NCBI GenBank assembly: GCA_016721565.1
Contig: JADKHW010000011.1
Coordinates: 1-64,000, forward strand
Source: a bacterium
Lineage (GTDB): Bacteria > Electryoneota > RPQS01
Length of the DNA: 64,000 nt
Reading direction: 5' to 3'
The notes under the pieces were generated by a model, which ran no database searches, had not been told where the DNA came from, and saw only the letters and a program-made list of their open reading frames with translations. Shown here piece by piece: positions 42,688 to 51,698 of the stretch. A program made the translations under genes and the position numbers. Numbering within the stretch: position 1 is the stretch's first letter; every line of letters starts with the position of its first letter.

Positions 42688-44168
42688 TTATCCCCAGCGG
42701 TATAGTTTGAAGCGCGGATTTAGTTGCGTAACAGAAACCGACTTGCCGGATCTGTTTAGTACGGCGATCAGTTTGTCGTCAGGATCACGCTGATTCTGAA
42801 CGACGTCGTGTCTCAAATAATAGATGTCACGTTTTGATTGTGCAAGCTCAGCAAGTCTGCGCTCTGCTCCAGCGGCATCGGTTTGCACATCAATTTGCTC
42901 CCATTGCTTTTCGATTCCGGGAGCATAATAGACAAGTAATCTGTAGTGTCCTGGCAGTACCACAAATGCAGTCGAATCGTTGATCGACGTCGAAAGCACT
43001 TCGGCTGCCGTGCGCCAGTTCTCTTTTCTGCCGTGCTCGATCGGTTCCCAATAGTGTGCTATTGCGATAAAAGCAATCAAGGAACCCAAGGCGGCCATCA
43101 TTTTTCTGCCGTAAACGTTTCGCAAGTCATCAAATGCAAGTGCGACAAACAGGAGCGCGAACGGTACGGAGAAGATCAAATATTTTGGCTGCAAGAAATA
43201 TTTACCCGTAGCGGCACTGGCCAGAGTTGCAATGATTACCGGAACGGTAAATAACTCATGTCCGATCCAGAGCAGGCTGCGATCTTCCTTGCGCAGATGC
43301 AGCCAGATTAATTTCCACATGATGACCAATCCGGCGGCGATAGCCAACAGTGCAAGTGGCAAATTTGCCATCAGGTCATTTGTACCGACCGCTCGTCCCG
43401 CGCCTTGTTCGCCCACATCAAAATAGCTGAAGCCGACGGTGAATGCCGCAAGCAGTTTGGGAATCGCGCTGACAAAATCCATCTGATACTCGCCGCCGCG
43501 TGTTTCCTGAAAGCGCATCAGGTTGGGCAGATTTGGCAAATAGAGCAAAACGGTTGCGGCGAGCGCGCCCCAGCTCTTCACAATGGACAATTGTTTGCGT
43601 TCACGTAAAAACGTCAGCGTGATGCCCATCAAGAACAGCCAATAGAGCAGATGCGTGTAAACGCCAATGAGTGCGATAAGCACAAATGCGCTCCAGCGCC
43701 ACCACGAGAATCGTTCGAGCATCAACAGCATCACATACACTTGAGCAAGCGCAATGGCGGCCACCATTGAGTACATGCGCAGCTCTTGTGAGAACTCGAT
43801 CAACATGGGCGATGCGGCGGTCAGTACTGCCAGCAACAATCCCAAGCGATCATCACGCAGTTTGCGGCCTACGAGGAACGCGAGCGGAATCTGCACCACG
43901 CCGAAGATCAACGGTAAGAGCCTGAGTCCGATTTCACCTGCGAATCCGAGTTGCCGCCAGATATATAGGAGAGAAAAGAAGAGCGGGCGGAAGCGGTCTT
44001 CGGTGCTCGTGATGAGTTGTGAACTGTCACGCAGAAGCGAAAATCCTTCGTCGCCGTAGAAGCTGTAGTCCAGCAGCGGTACACGCGCGCACATAATGCC
44101 GCCGCCGTGATGACAAAGATCAGCCACGGCGGGATGATCTGCTGTTCTGCTGTTGGATTATCCTTCAC
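42688..44168 (-). CDS. ArnT/PMT-like membrane glycosyltransferase, frameshifted near the N-terminus
   Basis: About 493 aa. GTG 44168 (GAGG upstream) begins VKDNPTAEQQIIPPWLIFVITAAALCARVY, then the frame changes near 44075 to LLDYSFYGDEGFSLLRDSSQLI. The latter is the conserved first periplasmic loop with the GDE catalytic motif of GT-C enzymes such as ArnT. About ten transmembrane segments follow. The C-terminal soluble domain (TAFVVLPGHYRLLVYYAPG) is typical. Donor is probably a polyprenyl-phosphate sugar. The start overlaps the lolC/E stop. A single indel explains the break. Confidence 0.75.
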
Positions 44169-45375
44169 GAATTGCCTCAACAGGGGAGAGCTGTGACGCT
44201 TTGCGCGCCGGATATAGCGATCCCAAATACGCGAGCAAAATGGCTATCACGATTACGATGACGAAATCAAGCGGCATCATTTTAACCGGCAGGGCATCCA
44301 GAAAATAGATGTCGGACGGCAACGCGATCCACTTGAAGTGAAGTTGGCCGAAGCAGACAATAAACCCGAGAATGGTTCCGAATATCGCGCCGCTTACTCC
44401 GACAATCAACCCTTGTAGTGAAAATACCGCCGCAATATCTTTGTCGCGTGCGCCCATCGCTTTTAGGATACCGATATCGCGCCGCTTCTCCATCGAGACC
44501 ATGATCAACGTGGAGAGAATGTTAAACGCGGCTACAATAATGATGATCGAGAGAATAACGGTCCACATCCACTTCTCGATTTTCATCCACGAAAAAAGCG
44601 TCGAGCGCAATTCGTACCACGTTCTCACAAAAAAGTCCGCGCTGAATTTGGATTCGATCTTCTCGCGCACCTGATCGGCGGCGAACATGTCAACAATCTT
44701 GATTTCGAGTCCGTCAACCTTGTCTTTGCGCAAGAACACTTTTTGAGCGGTTTCGATATCGAGATAGGCTAAGACGTCGTCGAACTCGAAAAGCCCTGTT
44801 TGAAATGTTCCCGTCAGTACGAACTGTTTGACTTGCGGAGTTGAGAGTGGGCCTGTTATCCCCGCAGGAGAAAACACCACCACCGTGTCGCCGGGCACAA
44901 CATCCAGCCGCTCGGCTAAAAACCTTCCCAACACAATTCCCGGAAGTCCCTCGCGCTTGAGTTGCAACGAACCAAGCTTCATGTGCTGCGGCAAGTCTGA
45001 CACTTCGGCAAGTGTTGTTTCATCCACGCCGCGAAAGGCCGCCGCTTCGGCTTTCTTCTTCGCGCGCACCATTCCCTTTTCAAAGATGAACGGCGAGGCG
45101 CCTGTTACTTCAGGCACTTCGCGCACAATTTTTTGTGCGTCCTGCCAAGCGGGCAAGCCGTCGTGATCAAACGTCTCAAGCCGCAGATGCGCATCCGCTC
45201 CCAAAATCCGAGCGCGCACTTCCGTTTCAAATCCGTTCATCACCGACAGCACAATAATTAGCGCCGCCGTCCCAATCGTCACCCCGCCCACCGACAAATA
45301 GGTAATCAACGAGATAAACCCGCCGTGCGAGCGGGCACGAAGATAACGTGTAGCTATGAAAAAGGGGGTGGACAA
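44158..45375 (-). CDS. lolE: Lipoprotein-releasing ABC transporter permease LolC/LolE
   Basis: 405 aa. Inner-membrane permease that, with LolD, extracts lipoproteins for outer-membrane sorting. The N-terminus FFIATRYLRARSHGGFISLITYLSVGGVTIGTAALIIVLSVMNGF is the LolC/E signature, followed by a large periplasmic MacB-like domain. Three C-terminal TM helices follow with ILSTLIMVSMEKRRDIGILKAMGA and the terminal LYPARKASQLSPVEAIR. No LolD gene lies beside it; only one permease is seen, as in many non-proteobacterial genomes. Its start lies 6 nt after the lysS stop. Whether C or E is not decidable. Confidence 0.9.
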   Translation of the reverse strand: MSTPFFIATRYLRARSHGGFISLITYLSVGGVTIGTAALIIVLSVMNGFETEVRARILGADAHLRLETFDHDGLPAWQDAQKIVREVPEVTGASPFIFEKGMVRAKKKAEAAAFRGVDETTLAEVSDLPQHMKLGSLQLKREGLPGIVLGRFLAERLDVVPGDTVVVFSPAGITGPLSTPQVKQFVLTGTFQTGLFEFDDVLAYLDIETAQKVFLRKDKVDGLEIKIVDMFAADQVREKIESKFSADFFVRTWYELRSTLFSWMKIEKWMWTVILSIIIIVAAFNILSTLIMVSMEKRRDIGILKAMGARDKDIAAVFSLQGLIVGVSGAIFGTILGFIVCFGQLHFKWIALPSDIYFLDALPVKMMPLDFVIVIVIAILLAYLGSLYPARKASQLSPVEAIREG

Positions 45376-45381
45376 GAAGCG

Positions 45382-46896
45382 CTAACTTCTCAAATGCGGA
45401 AACAAAATAACTTCGCGGATTGAGTCCTGATCCGTCAGAAGCATCGTCAAGCGGTCAATCCCGATGCCCATGCCGCCTGTCGGGGGCATTCCGTATTCGA
45501 GTGCGTTCAAGAAATCGTCGTCAATCGGCTGTGTCTCTTCGTCGCCGGCCTCTTTGAGTTTGCGCTGGGCTTCGAAGCGTTCGCGCTGGTCAATCGGATC
45601 GTTTAACTCGGAGAAGGCATTGCCCAATTCAAAGCCCAACGCAAACGGCTGAAAGCGCTCGACCAACCGTGGATCATCACGATGCTTCTTGGCCAGAGGC
45701 GAAAGCGAAAGCGGATAGTCATAGATGAACGTCGGCTCGACCAGCTTAGGCCGCACGAGCGTCTTCATCATCTCGTCCAAAATCTTGCCTTCGCCCATCT
45801 CGCGCGTCAGCTCAACGTCGTGCGCCTTTGCAATCTCGCCTAACTCATTCAGCGGCAAACCGAGCAACTCTTTGCCTGTTGCTTCTTTCAGCAAATCAAA
45901 GAATCTTGCGCGTCTGAAGGGCTTGCCGAAATCAACGGTCTTGTTTTGATAGGATACCTCAGTTGTTCCGAGTGCGCGTAACGCAACATGCCGGAACATC
46001 TCTTCGGAGAGGTTCATAATCATTTCAAAATCCGCAAAGGCTTGATAGAATTCGAGCATGGTGAATTCCGGATTGTGGAATCTGTCCATACCTTCGTTGC
46101 GGAAGTCTTTGCAAATTTCGTAAACCTTTTCAAATCCGCCCACGAGCAGCCGTTTCAAATACAACTCATCGGCAATCCGCATGTAAAATGTGCGGTCGAG
46201 CGCGTTGTAGTGCGTCATGAACGGACGTGCGAGTGCGCCGCCGTAAAGCGGTTGCAGCGCCGGTGTTTCGACTTCCAAATAGCCGCGTGCATCCAAGAAC
46301 TCGCGCACGGCGGAAATGATTTTTGCGCGTGTTCGGAAGATCTCACGATTCTCCGGATTCACGGCCAAGTCAATGTAGCGTTGACGATAGCGGGACTCTT
46401 TATCGGAGAACGCGTCGAAGACTTCGTCGCCTTGTGTTTTGACAACTGGCAGCGGCTTGACGCTTTTTGAGAGCATCACCACATCGCTTGCGCGCAGAGA
46501 CTTCTCGCCGGTTTTGGTTAGAAACACCGTGCCGCGCGCGCCAATCCAATCGGAGATATCGTAAAGCTTAAATAGCGCGAAGGCCTCTTCGCCGATTTTG
46601 TCGCGCTGTACATAGACCTGCATCTGCCCGAACTCGTCGCGCAAATGACAAAAGGCCGCCTTGCCCATGACTCTCACGGACACAATGCGGCCTGCAATCG
46701 CGAATTCAGGACCCGTGTGATCTTCAGACTCCTGCACACTCTCAAACTTCTCAAGCAGTTCGGGAATGTGAATCGTCTTCTCAAACGAATATGGATAAGG
46801 ATTGACACCATGACTGCGTAGCGTATCCAGCTTCTCGCGGCGCAGTCGCAACAGATCGGATAGTTCTGATGGTTGTTCTTGTAAATTGTCTGTCAT
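45382..46896 (-). CDS. lysS: Lysyl-tRNA synthetase, class II
   Basis: 504 aa; charges tRNA-Lys. The N-terminal OB domain binds the anticodon (FAIAGRIVSVRVMGKAAFCHLRDEFGQMQVYVQ). Motif 2 is present as FRNEGMDRFHNPEFTMLEFYQA, and motif 3 as GGMGIGIDRLTMLLTDQDSIREVILFP. The motif 1 region includes RQRYIDLAVNPENREIFRTRAKII. Length is normal for bacterial LysS. It is followed by lolC/E in the same operon. Confidence 0.97.
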   Translation of the reverse strand: MTDNLQEQPSELSDLLRLRREKLDTLRSHGVNPYPYSFEKTIHIPELLEKFESVQESEDHTGPEFAIAGRIVSVRVMGKAAFCHLRDEFGQMQVYVQRDKIGEEAFALFKLYDISDWIGARGTVFLTKTGEKSLRASDVVMLSKSVKPLPVVKTQGDEVFDAFSDKESRYRQRYIDLAVNPENREIFRTRAKIISAVREFLDARGYLEVETPALQPLYGGALARPFMTHYNALDRTFYMRIADELYLKRLLVGGFEKVYEICKDFRNEGMDRFHNPEFTMLEFYQAFADFEMIMNLSEEMFRHVALRALGTTEVSYQNKTVDFGKPFRRARFFDLLKEATGKELLGLPLNELGEIAKAHDVELTREMGEGKILDEMMKTLVRPKLVEPTFIYDYPLSLSPLAKKHRDDPRLVERFQPFALGFELGNAFSELNDPIDQRERFEAQRKLKEAGDEETQPIDDDFLNALEYGMPPTGGMGIGIDRLTMLLTDQDSIREVILFPHLRS

Positions 46897-46923
46897 GTAT
46901 GCGGGACTAAGTGCAGGTGCCGT

Positions 46924-49140
46924 CTATGGCACCGTAAAGAAATACGTAAGTTTCGCTCGGAGCGTGCGGTCTCCGGGGATGCTCATGTCAGCGTGATCGA
47001 GCCTGTCTATGTCGCGTCCGGATTCATCGTAAACAATGTAGAACCAGCTCCCCGGACTCCAATTGTAGGACATCAACAGGTTTGCAAAAAACAATCCCTG
47101 ATCGTCAACAAAGTGGCTCTTTTCAATCCACTGCAATGTGCCGCGAAAGGAAAGTTTCAAACTCGGGGACCATGATGATTTCAAGATCCAATTTCGAAAA
47201 TCTGCTGTCACGACGTGTCCGCTGTCATCCACGAATGATCGTGAATTCCAGACCCGCGTCCAATCCATTTCAGCGCCGAGTTCAATATTTGAACGCGGAC
47301 GCCATGACACCTCAGGCTCTAAGCTGTAGCTGTTGCCGTCGCGGAATGTTCGGTAGCGCGCGTCGGTGCCGTAGCGGAAAGGCTTCGTTTGATCACTCCA
47401 AAACCATCCCCAATGCCAGAAGTATTTGTAATACTCGTGGTTGAAACTACCGAAGTTGTCACGAAACTCTCCGGCTTGAAGACCAACATACCGTCTGCGA
47501 AAATCATCGCCCCACTCCATGCCACCGCCCAATTCCCAGTTCGTGCGCGTCGTCGTGAAGAGATTAAAGTTCGCGTAGCCTTCAGGGGCATCGCCTGTCG
47601 TCAAACTTGAACGGAGGCTGTTGATGTCAAACCCGAAATTGCGAAAGGCCGTGCCATTGAGATAGTAGTTATCGCCAATCCACAACGCTTGACGAATTTG
47701 ATTCGACGGATCACCCCAACCTAAGTCATTGATGTCGTAGTCTGTACCGCGGTAGGCTGCGGCAAGCTCTGACCTGAACGGACCATAGTCGCGGACGTAG
47801 CCGACCCGTGACTCCACGGGCTGTTCATCGCGCACTTGTGCGACGCGATACCAATGTTGCACTGGATCCCCGCTACGATCGACGGCGGATAACCAGAGAT
47901 TTAGCTGATCTCGGACACGCCAGCGAAATTTAGCATCAAAGCCCGCCGCAGCTGCGGTGTATCCGGTTTGGTTGAGATATGTTCCCGTCAAACCGAAACG
48001 ATGCCTGCCTGAGTTCAACGTCGTGCGTCCGACGAACACGTCCTGCAAAAGTCCGCGCGTCTCAAACTGATCATCAAAATATGAGAGTCGGTTCTTGCCC
48101 GCGAGAAAACTTGCCTTGACGTTCCCCTTCTGATAGTTTACGCGTCCGCCATAATCCGGATCGGCAACACGGCGTGTATAGACGAACGTATATGGCGTTT
48201 CCTCAAAGTACTCTTTTGACTCGAGAAAGAACGGACGCTTTTCAGAGAGGAAGACAGGATAATCCGAGAGATTGATGACTGCTTCATCCACGTCAACTTG
48301 CGCAAAGTCCGGCTGGTATGCTCCATCAATGCTCAAAGCCGCTGACGGAACGTACTTAAGCGTTAGTCCCAAGTTCTCCCACTCGTTTTCCGAGCGGAAG
48401 TCCTTAGTTGTCGGTGCATCCCATCTTCCAACTGCGTGCGGCAATACTTCAAGATGCGCAGATGACGCGATGTCATCCAAGCCGCGTAGCGTAGCGATCT
48501 TTGAAGCCTTCCACCCGATTTCGGGATCGACAGGCGGCCAAAAACCCGCTTCGTTTATACGATAGAGCTTACGAGCGAACGAGACGCCCCAGCCGTCTTC
48601 GCGCGAGCCGCCGTGCCGCATGATCTGGAACGGGATTCTTAATTCGCAGCTCCAGCCACTGTCCGTAATCGCCACTGCCGATTCCCATACGGCGTCCCAC
48701 GAGTTCGAGAGATTGTTCTCACTAAAGAACGTGCCTTCCGCTTGCACGCCTGCCGCCGTGACAGTGAACCAATAGCCGGTCCGGTGGTCGTGAAACGTGT
48801 CCAAATAGAGATCGAGAAAATCCGAATTGGAGTCGTTATCTCGGCGCTGAATCTGTCCGGCAATGCTGTCGGGTGCGGTGTCGTAGTACATATACCCGAA
48901 GTAGAGTGCGTTCTCGTCATAGAGCACATAGACTTCGCACTTCTGCGTCACTGGAGCAGGATAGCCGGGTTCACGCTGAATGAAATTATCCGCTTTGCCG
49001 CCTTCAAGCCAAACTCTTTCGAGTCGTCCGTCAAGCGTAATCGGCGAAGTTCGCTTCTTCGCGGTAATTTCGTAGCCGGCCATATCCGCAAAAGCGGTAC
49101 AGCTTAGAAACAGCACTAAAATCGTGACTAACAGGGGCAT
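46924..49140 (-). CDS. DUF5916 outer-membrane protein with CBM9-like domain
   Basis: 738 aa with a signal peptide (MPLLVTILVLFLSCTAFA). Residues about 20-230 form a CBM9-like carbohydrate-binding fold: ITLDGRLERVWLEGG, VYVLYDENALYFGYMYYD, WFTVTAAGVQAEGTFF and WSCELRIPFQIMRHGG. DUF5916 follows, with AVINLSDYPVFLSEKRPFFLESKEYF, a highly conserved family segment, and then a long series of strands compatible with a barrel. It is typical of FCB bacteria. CCGGAGGACCC gives a good ribosome site. Its role is unknown; surface glycan binding has been proposed. Confidence 0.88.
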   Translation of the reverse strand: MPLLVTILVLFLSCTAFADMAGYEITAKKRTSPITLDGRLERVWLEGGKADNFIQREPGYPAPVTQKCEVYVLYDENALYFGYMYYDTAPDSIAGQIQRRDNDSNSDFLDLYLDTFHDHRTGYWFTVTAAGVQAEGTFFSENNLSNSWDAVWESAVAITDSGWSCELRIPFQIMRHGGSREDGWGVSFARKLYRINEAGFWPPVDPEIGWKASKIATLRGLDDIASSAHLEVLPHAVGRWDAPTTKDFRSENEWENLGLTLKYVPSAALSIDGAYQPDFAQVDVDEAVINLSDYPVFLSEKRPFFLESKEYFEETPYTFVYTRRVADPDYGGRVNYQKGNVKASFLAGKNRLSYFDDQFETRGLLQDVFVGRTTLNSGRHRFGLTGTYLNQTGYTAAAAGFDAKFRWRVRDQLNLWLSAVDRSGDPVQHWYRVAQVRDEQPVESRVGYVRDYGPFRSELAAAYRGTDYDINDLGWGDPSNQIRQALWIGDNYYLNGTAFRNFGFDINSLRSSLTTGDAPEGYANFNLFTTTRTNWELGGGMEWGDDFRRRYVGLQAGEFRDNFGSFNHEYYKYFWHWGWFWSDQTKPFRYGTDARYRTFRDGNSYSLEPEVSWRPRSNIELGAEMDWTRVWNSRSFVDDSGHVVTADFRNWILKSSWSPSLKLSFRGTLQWIEKSHFVDDQGLFFANLLMSYNWSPGSWFYIVYDESGRDIDRLDHADMSIPGDRTLRAKLTYFFTVP

Positions 49141-49249
49141 GGGTCCTCCGGAACGAATAGGAAATATAGGCTTGCGGACGGCGACACCACACCGTTCCAG
49201 AGAATACGAGAGAAGATACGCGAAACTTGTGGCAGGCAGAAGGCTGTGT

Positions 49250-49988
49250 TTATGACTTTTCTGCGGCCTTGCGAGAAAGATAAGTCGCTAATCTGCGGGG
49301 CAAGAAACGGACGGCAAAGACCCTGATTTGATTCAGGATTCCGGGAATCACCAGCGGCTTTCCCGCGTGCATAGCCCCATAACCCCGGCGAGCGACAAAC
49401 TCAACGGAGGTCTTGACGTGCCGCAGTATTCCCTTCTTGCGGTTCTTGGCCCTGACTTGGAAATTCGTGGGCGTCGGTCCCGGGCAGAGGCAAGTCACAG
49501 TTACACCCGAGTCTTTCAAGGCCTCGTTGGCGGCTTCGCTATAACTCAGCATGTAGGCCTTTGTCGCATAATACACGGCCATCCACGGCCCGGGCTGAAA
49601 TGCAGCGGTCGAGGCCACATTAAGAATCCGGCCCCAGCCATGCACGGCCATTTCGGCGGCGTAAAGTTTGGTCAAGGTCGTCGTCGTCGTGACGTGCAAC
49701 TGAATCATCTCGAGTTCGCGGTTCAAGTCGGTATTCAGGAACTTGTCCAAAATCCCGAAGCCCGCGTTGTTCACCAGGATAAGTCAATCGTCATTCCGCG
49801 TGTTTGAGTTTCGTGGAAAAGTTCAAATGCGGCATTAGGTTGCGAGAGATCGGAGACAATAACCGTTGCCGTGATGCCATATGTGCTGACAAATTCGCGC
49901 GCAATTTCTTTTTGTCGCGCGCAAACAGCTTGGCCAATTCGAGTCCAATGCCGCTCGAAGCGCCCGTGATCAAAGCCGTCTTAGGCAT
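49250..49988 (-). pseudogene. Short-chain dehydrogenase, at least two frameshifts and a probable small deletion
   Basis: An SDR in pieces. From ATG 49988: TALITGASSGIGLELAKLFARD (NAD(P) loop). Then in another frame: KEIAREFVSTYGITATVIVSDLSQPNAAFELFHETQTRG. In a third frame from about 49782: LVNNAGFG, then VASTAAFQPGPWMAVYYATKAY with catalytic Tyr and Lys, and PGPTPTNFQ. The usual stretch of 12-15 residues between the NAD loop and the second helix is absent at ARDK-KEIARE; near-identical short repeats there could have caused a deletion. Substrate unknown (DltE/YqjQ-like). The ATG end overlaps the GNAT gene stop. Confidence 0.75.
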
Positions 49989-50535
49989 TCAGCGAAATCA
50001 AATCGGCAATACTCGGGAAGGGCTTCACAGGAGCGGGCTGAGTCGGTACCGGATCAAACAGAACAAGCTGCCAAAATCCCGCGTCGTGCCATTCGTTGTG
50101 CTTGTAACCACCGTAGGGAATAACGCCGACTTTTTGGAATCCCAAAGCCTCATGAAAACCCACTGTCTGTGCGTGCGGTCTCACCACTCCGATGACCGAG
50201 ATAAGCCCTTGCGTGCGCAAGCACTCAAATAGCTTTTGATAGAGTTTCTGCCCGATACCTTTGCCGCGTGCGGACTCCGCTACATAGATTGCCGATTCGC
50301 ATATCCAATCGTAAGCCTTGCGCGAACGAAAGCGTGTCGCGTAAGTGTAGCCTAAAATCTTACGGCGCTCCTCCCACACCAAGTACGGATAGAACTCCGA
50401 GGTCTTCCGGATGCGCTCTTCAAACTCATCGACTTCTGGAATCTCGTACTCAAATGTGATCGCAGTGTGGCGAATAATCGGCGCATAGATATCCAGAATC
50501 TGCGCGGCATCGGACGGTTTGGCAGGGCGGATCAT
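49981..50535 (-). CDS. GNAT N-acetyltransferase (phosphinothricin-acetyltransferase-like)
   Basis: 184 aa. Acetyl-CoA transferase of the PAT/BAR type: MIRPAKPSDAAQILDIYAPIIRHTAITFEYEIP, WEERRKILGYTYATRFRSRKAYDWICESAIYV, and the CoA loop ARGKGIGQKLYQKL (the RxxGxG/A pattern). HEALGFQKVGVIPYGGYKHNEWHDAGFWQL is characteristic of this subfamily. Substrate could be methionine sulfone/sulfoximine or phosphinothricin-like compounds. Its ATG overlaps the alr stop (ATGA). Confidence 0.92.
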   Translation of the reverse strand: MIRPAKPSDAAQILDIYAPIIRHTAITFEYEIPEVDEFEERIRKTSEFYPYLVWEERRKILGYTYATRFRSRKAYDWICESAIYVAESARGKGIGQKLYQKLFECLRTQGLISVIGVVRPHAQTVGFHEALGFQKVGVIPYGGYKHNEWHDAGFWQLVLFDPVPTQPAPVKPFPSIADLISLNA

Positions 50536-51692
50536 ACAAACAACCTCGGCACTCTTCCCGTCAAATAGATCGGTAGTTCATAGGGAATAAATCCCGCCGC
50601 ATCACATAGCTCCCACAACGAAATTTCTTCATCCCCCTGTTTCCCCCACAACACAACCTCTTCACCGACGACGTGTTTGTCATGGCCAAGATTCACCATG
50701 AACTGATCCATGCACACCGTACCGACAATCGGGTAGCGTTTGCCGCCGATGAGCACATTCGCTTTGTTCGAGAGCAAACGTGGATAGCCATCTCCGTAAC
50801 CAACCGGAATTGTTGCCACCCACACATTCTCCGGCGCGGTCCAACGTAAATTGTAGCTGACACCTTCACCCTTGCGCACGCCTTTGACGTACACAATCTC
50901 GCTTACCAATTGGTGAGCAGGGAGGAGCGGAAACTCTTTTTGCAAACTGCTTGCGGCGTGCTGACCGTACAAACCCAACCCCGGTCGAATCATATCAAGT
51001 TGTGCGTCCGCAAAGCGAATCGCTCCTGCCGAGTTGGCAAGATGATAGACTACGTCCGTGAAGCCAATGCTCTCAGCCAGTGCGCGCACATCTGCAAATC
51101 GCGAAATCTGCAAGCGCGCAAAACTCTGGTCAGACTCTTCCGCAGTAGCCAAGTGCGAGTAGATTCCTGTTACCCGTACATGTTTGGAATTCTTCGCCGC
51201 CTTAAGCAAACTCTCCGCCGTGCGAAAATTCTGCCCGATGCGGTTCATCCCGGTGTCGATCTTAAGCTGCACACGCGCTATCTTGTTCGCCGCCTGCGCT
51301 TCACGTTCGATGGCTTCGAGTTTGAACAGCGAACTTGCCGTCAAATCCAAATCGTGTTCGAGAAAGAGATCAATCTGTGACCCTACGATTCCACCGAGCA
51401 CAAGGATCGGCTCGCGAATTCCCGCGCGCCTGAGCACAATCCCCTCTTCGACAAATCCGACTCCGAAACAGTCCGTTCCCAGTTCGCTGAACAGTTTCGC
51501 GCAATGCAGCAAACCGTGTCCGTACGCATCCGCCTTCACCACCGCCATCAATTGAGACTGCGGAGCAAGCTTGCGGAAACGGTTGAAATTTTCTGCAATC
51601 GCATCTCGATAAATGCGCGCGAAAGTCGGCCGATGAGGCTTAACTTCATCGGCCGACATCACGTTCGGCAAAGATAGCGTATGCGGAGTCAA
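50532..51692 (-). CDS. alr: Alanine racemase
   Basis: PLP-dependent enzyme producing D-alanine for peptidoglycan. 386 aa. The PLP lysine is K53 in VVKADAYGHG. The catalytic tyrosine lies in GEGVSYNLRW, and the C-terminal domain has GYGDGYPRLLSN and VGTVCMDQFMVN. LANSAGAIRF and RPGLGLYG also match the family. An N-terminal extension of about 20 residues precedes RPTFARI; an internal ATG (MSADEVKP) could be the real start. Operon with the GNAT gene (4-nt overlap). It follows the subtilase gene by 7 nt. Confidence 0.95.
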   Translation of the reverse strand: MTPHTLSLPNVMSADEVKPHRPTFARIYRDAIAENFNRFRKLAPQSQLMAVVKADAYGHGLLHCAKLFSELGTDCFGVGFVEEGIVLRRAGIREPILVLGGIVGSQIDLFLEHDLDLTASSLFKLEAIEREAQAANKIARVQLKIDTGMNRIGQNFRTAESLLKAAKNSKHVRVTGIYSHLATAEESDQSFARLQISRFADVRALAESIGFTDVVYHLANSAGAIRFADAQLDMIRPGLGLYGQHAASSLQKEFPLLPAHQLVSEIVYVKGVRKGEGVSYNLRWTAPENVWVATIPVGYGDGYPRLLSNKANVLIGGKRYPIVGTVCMDQFMVNLGHDKHVVGEEVVLWGKQGDEEISLWELCDAAGFIPYELPIYLTGRVPRLFV

Positions 51693-51698
51693 GGTGAG

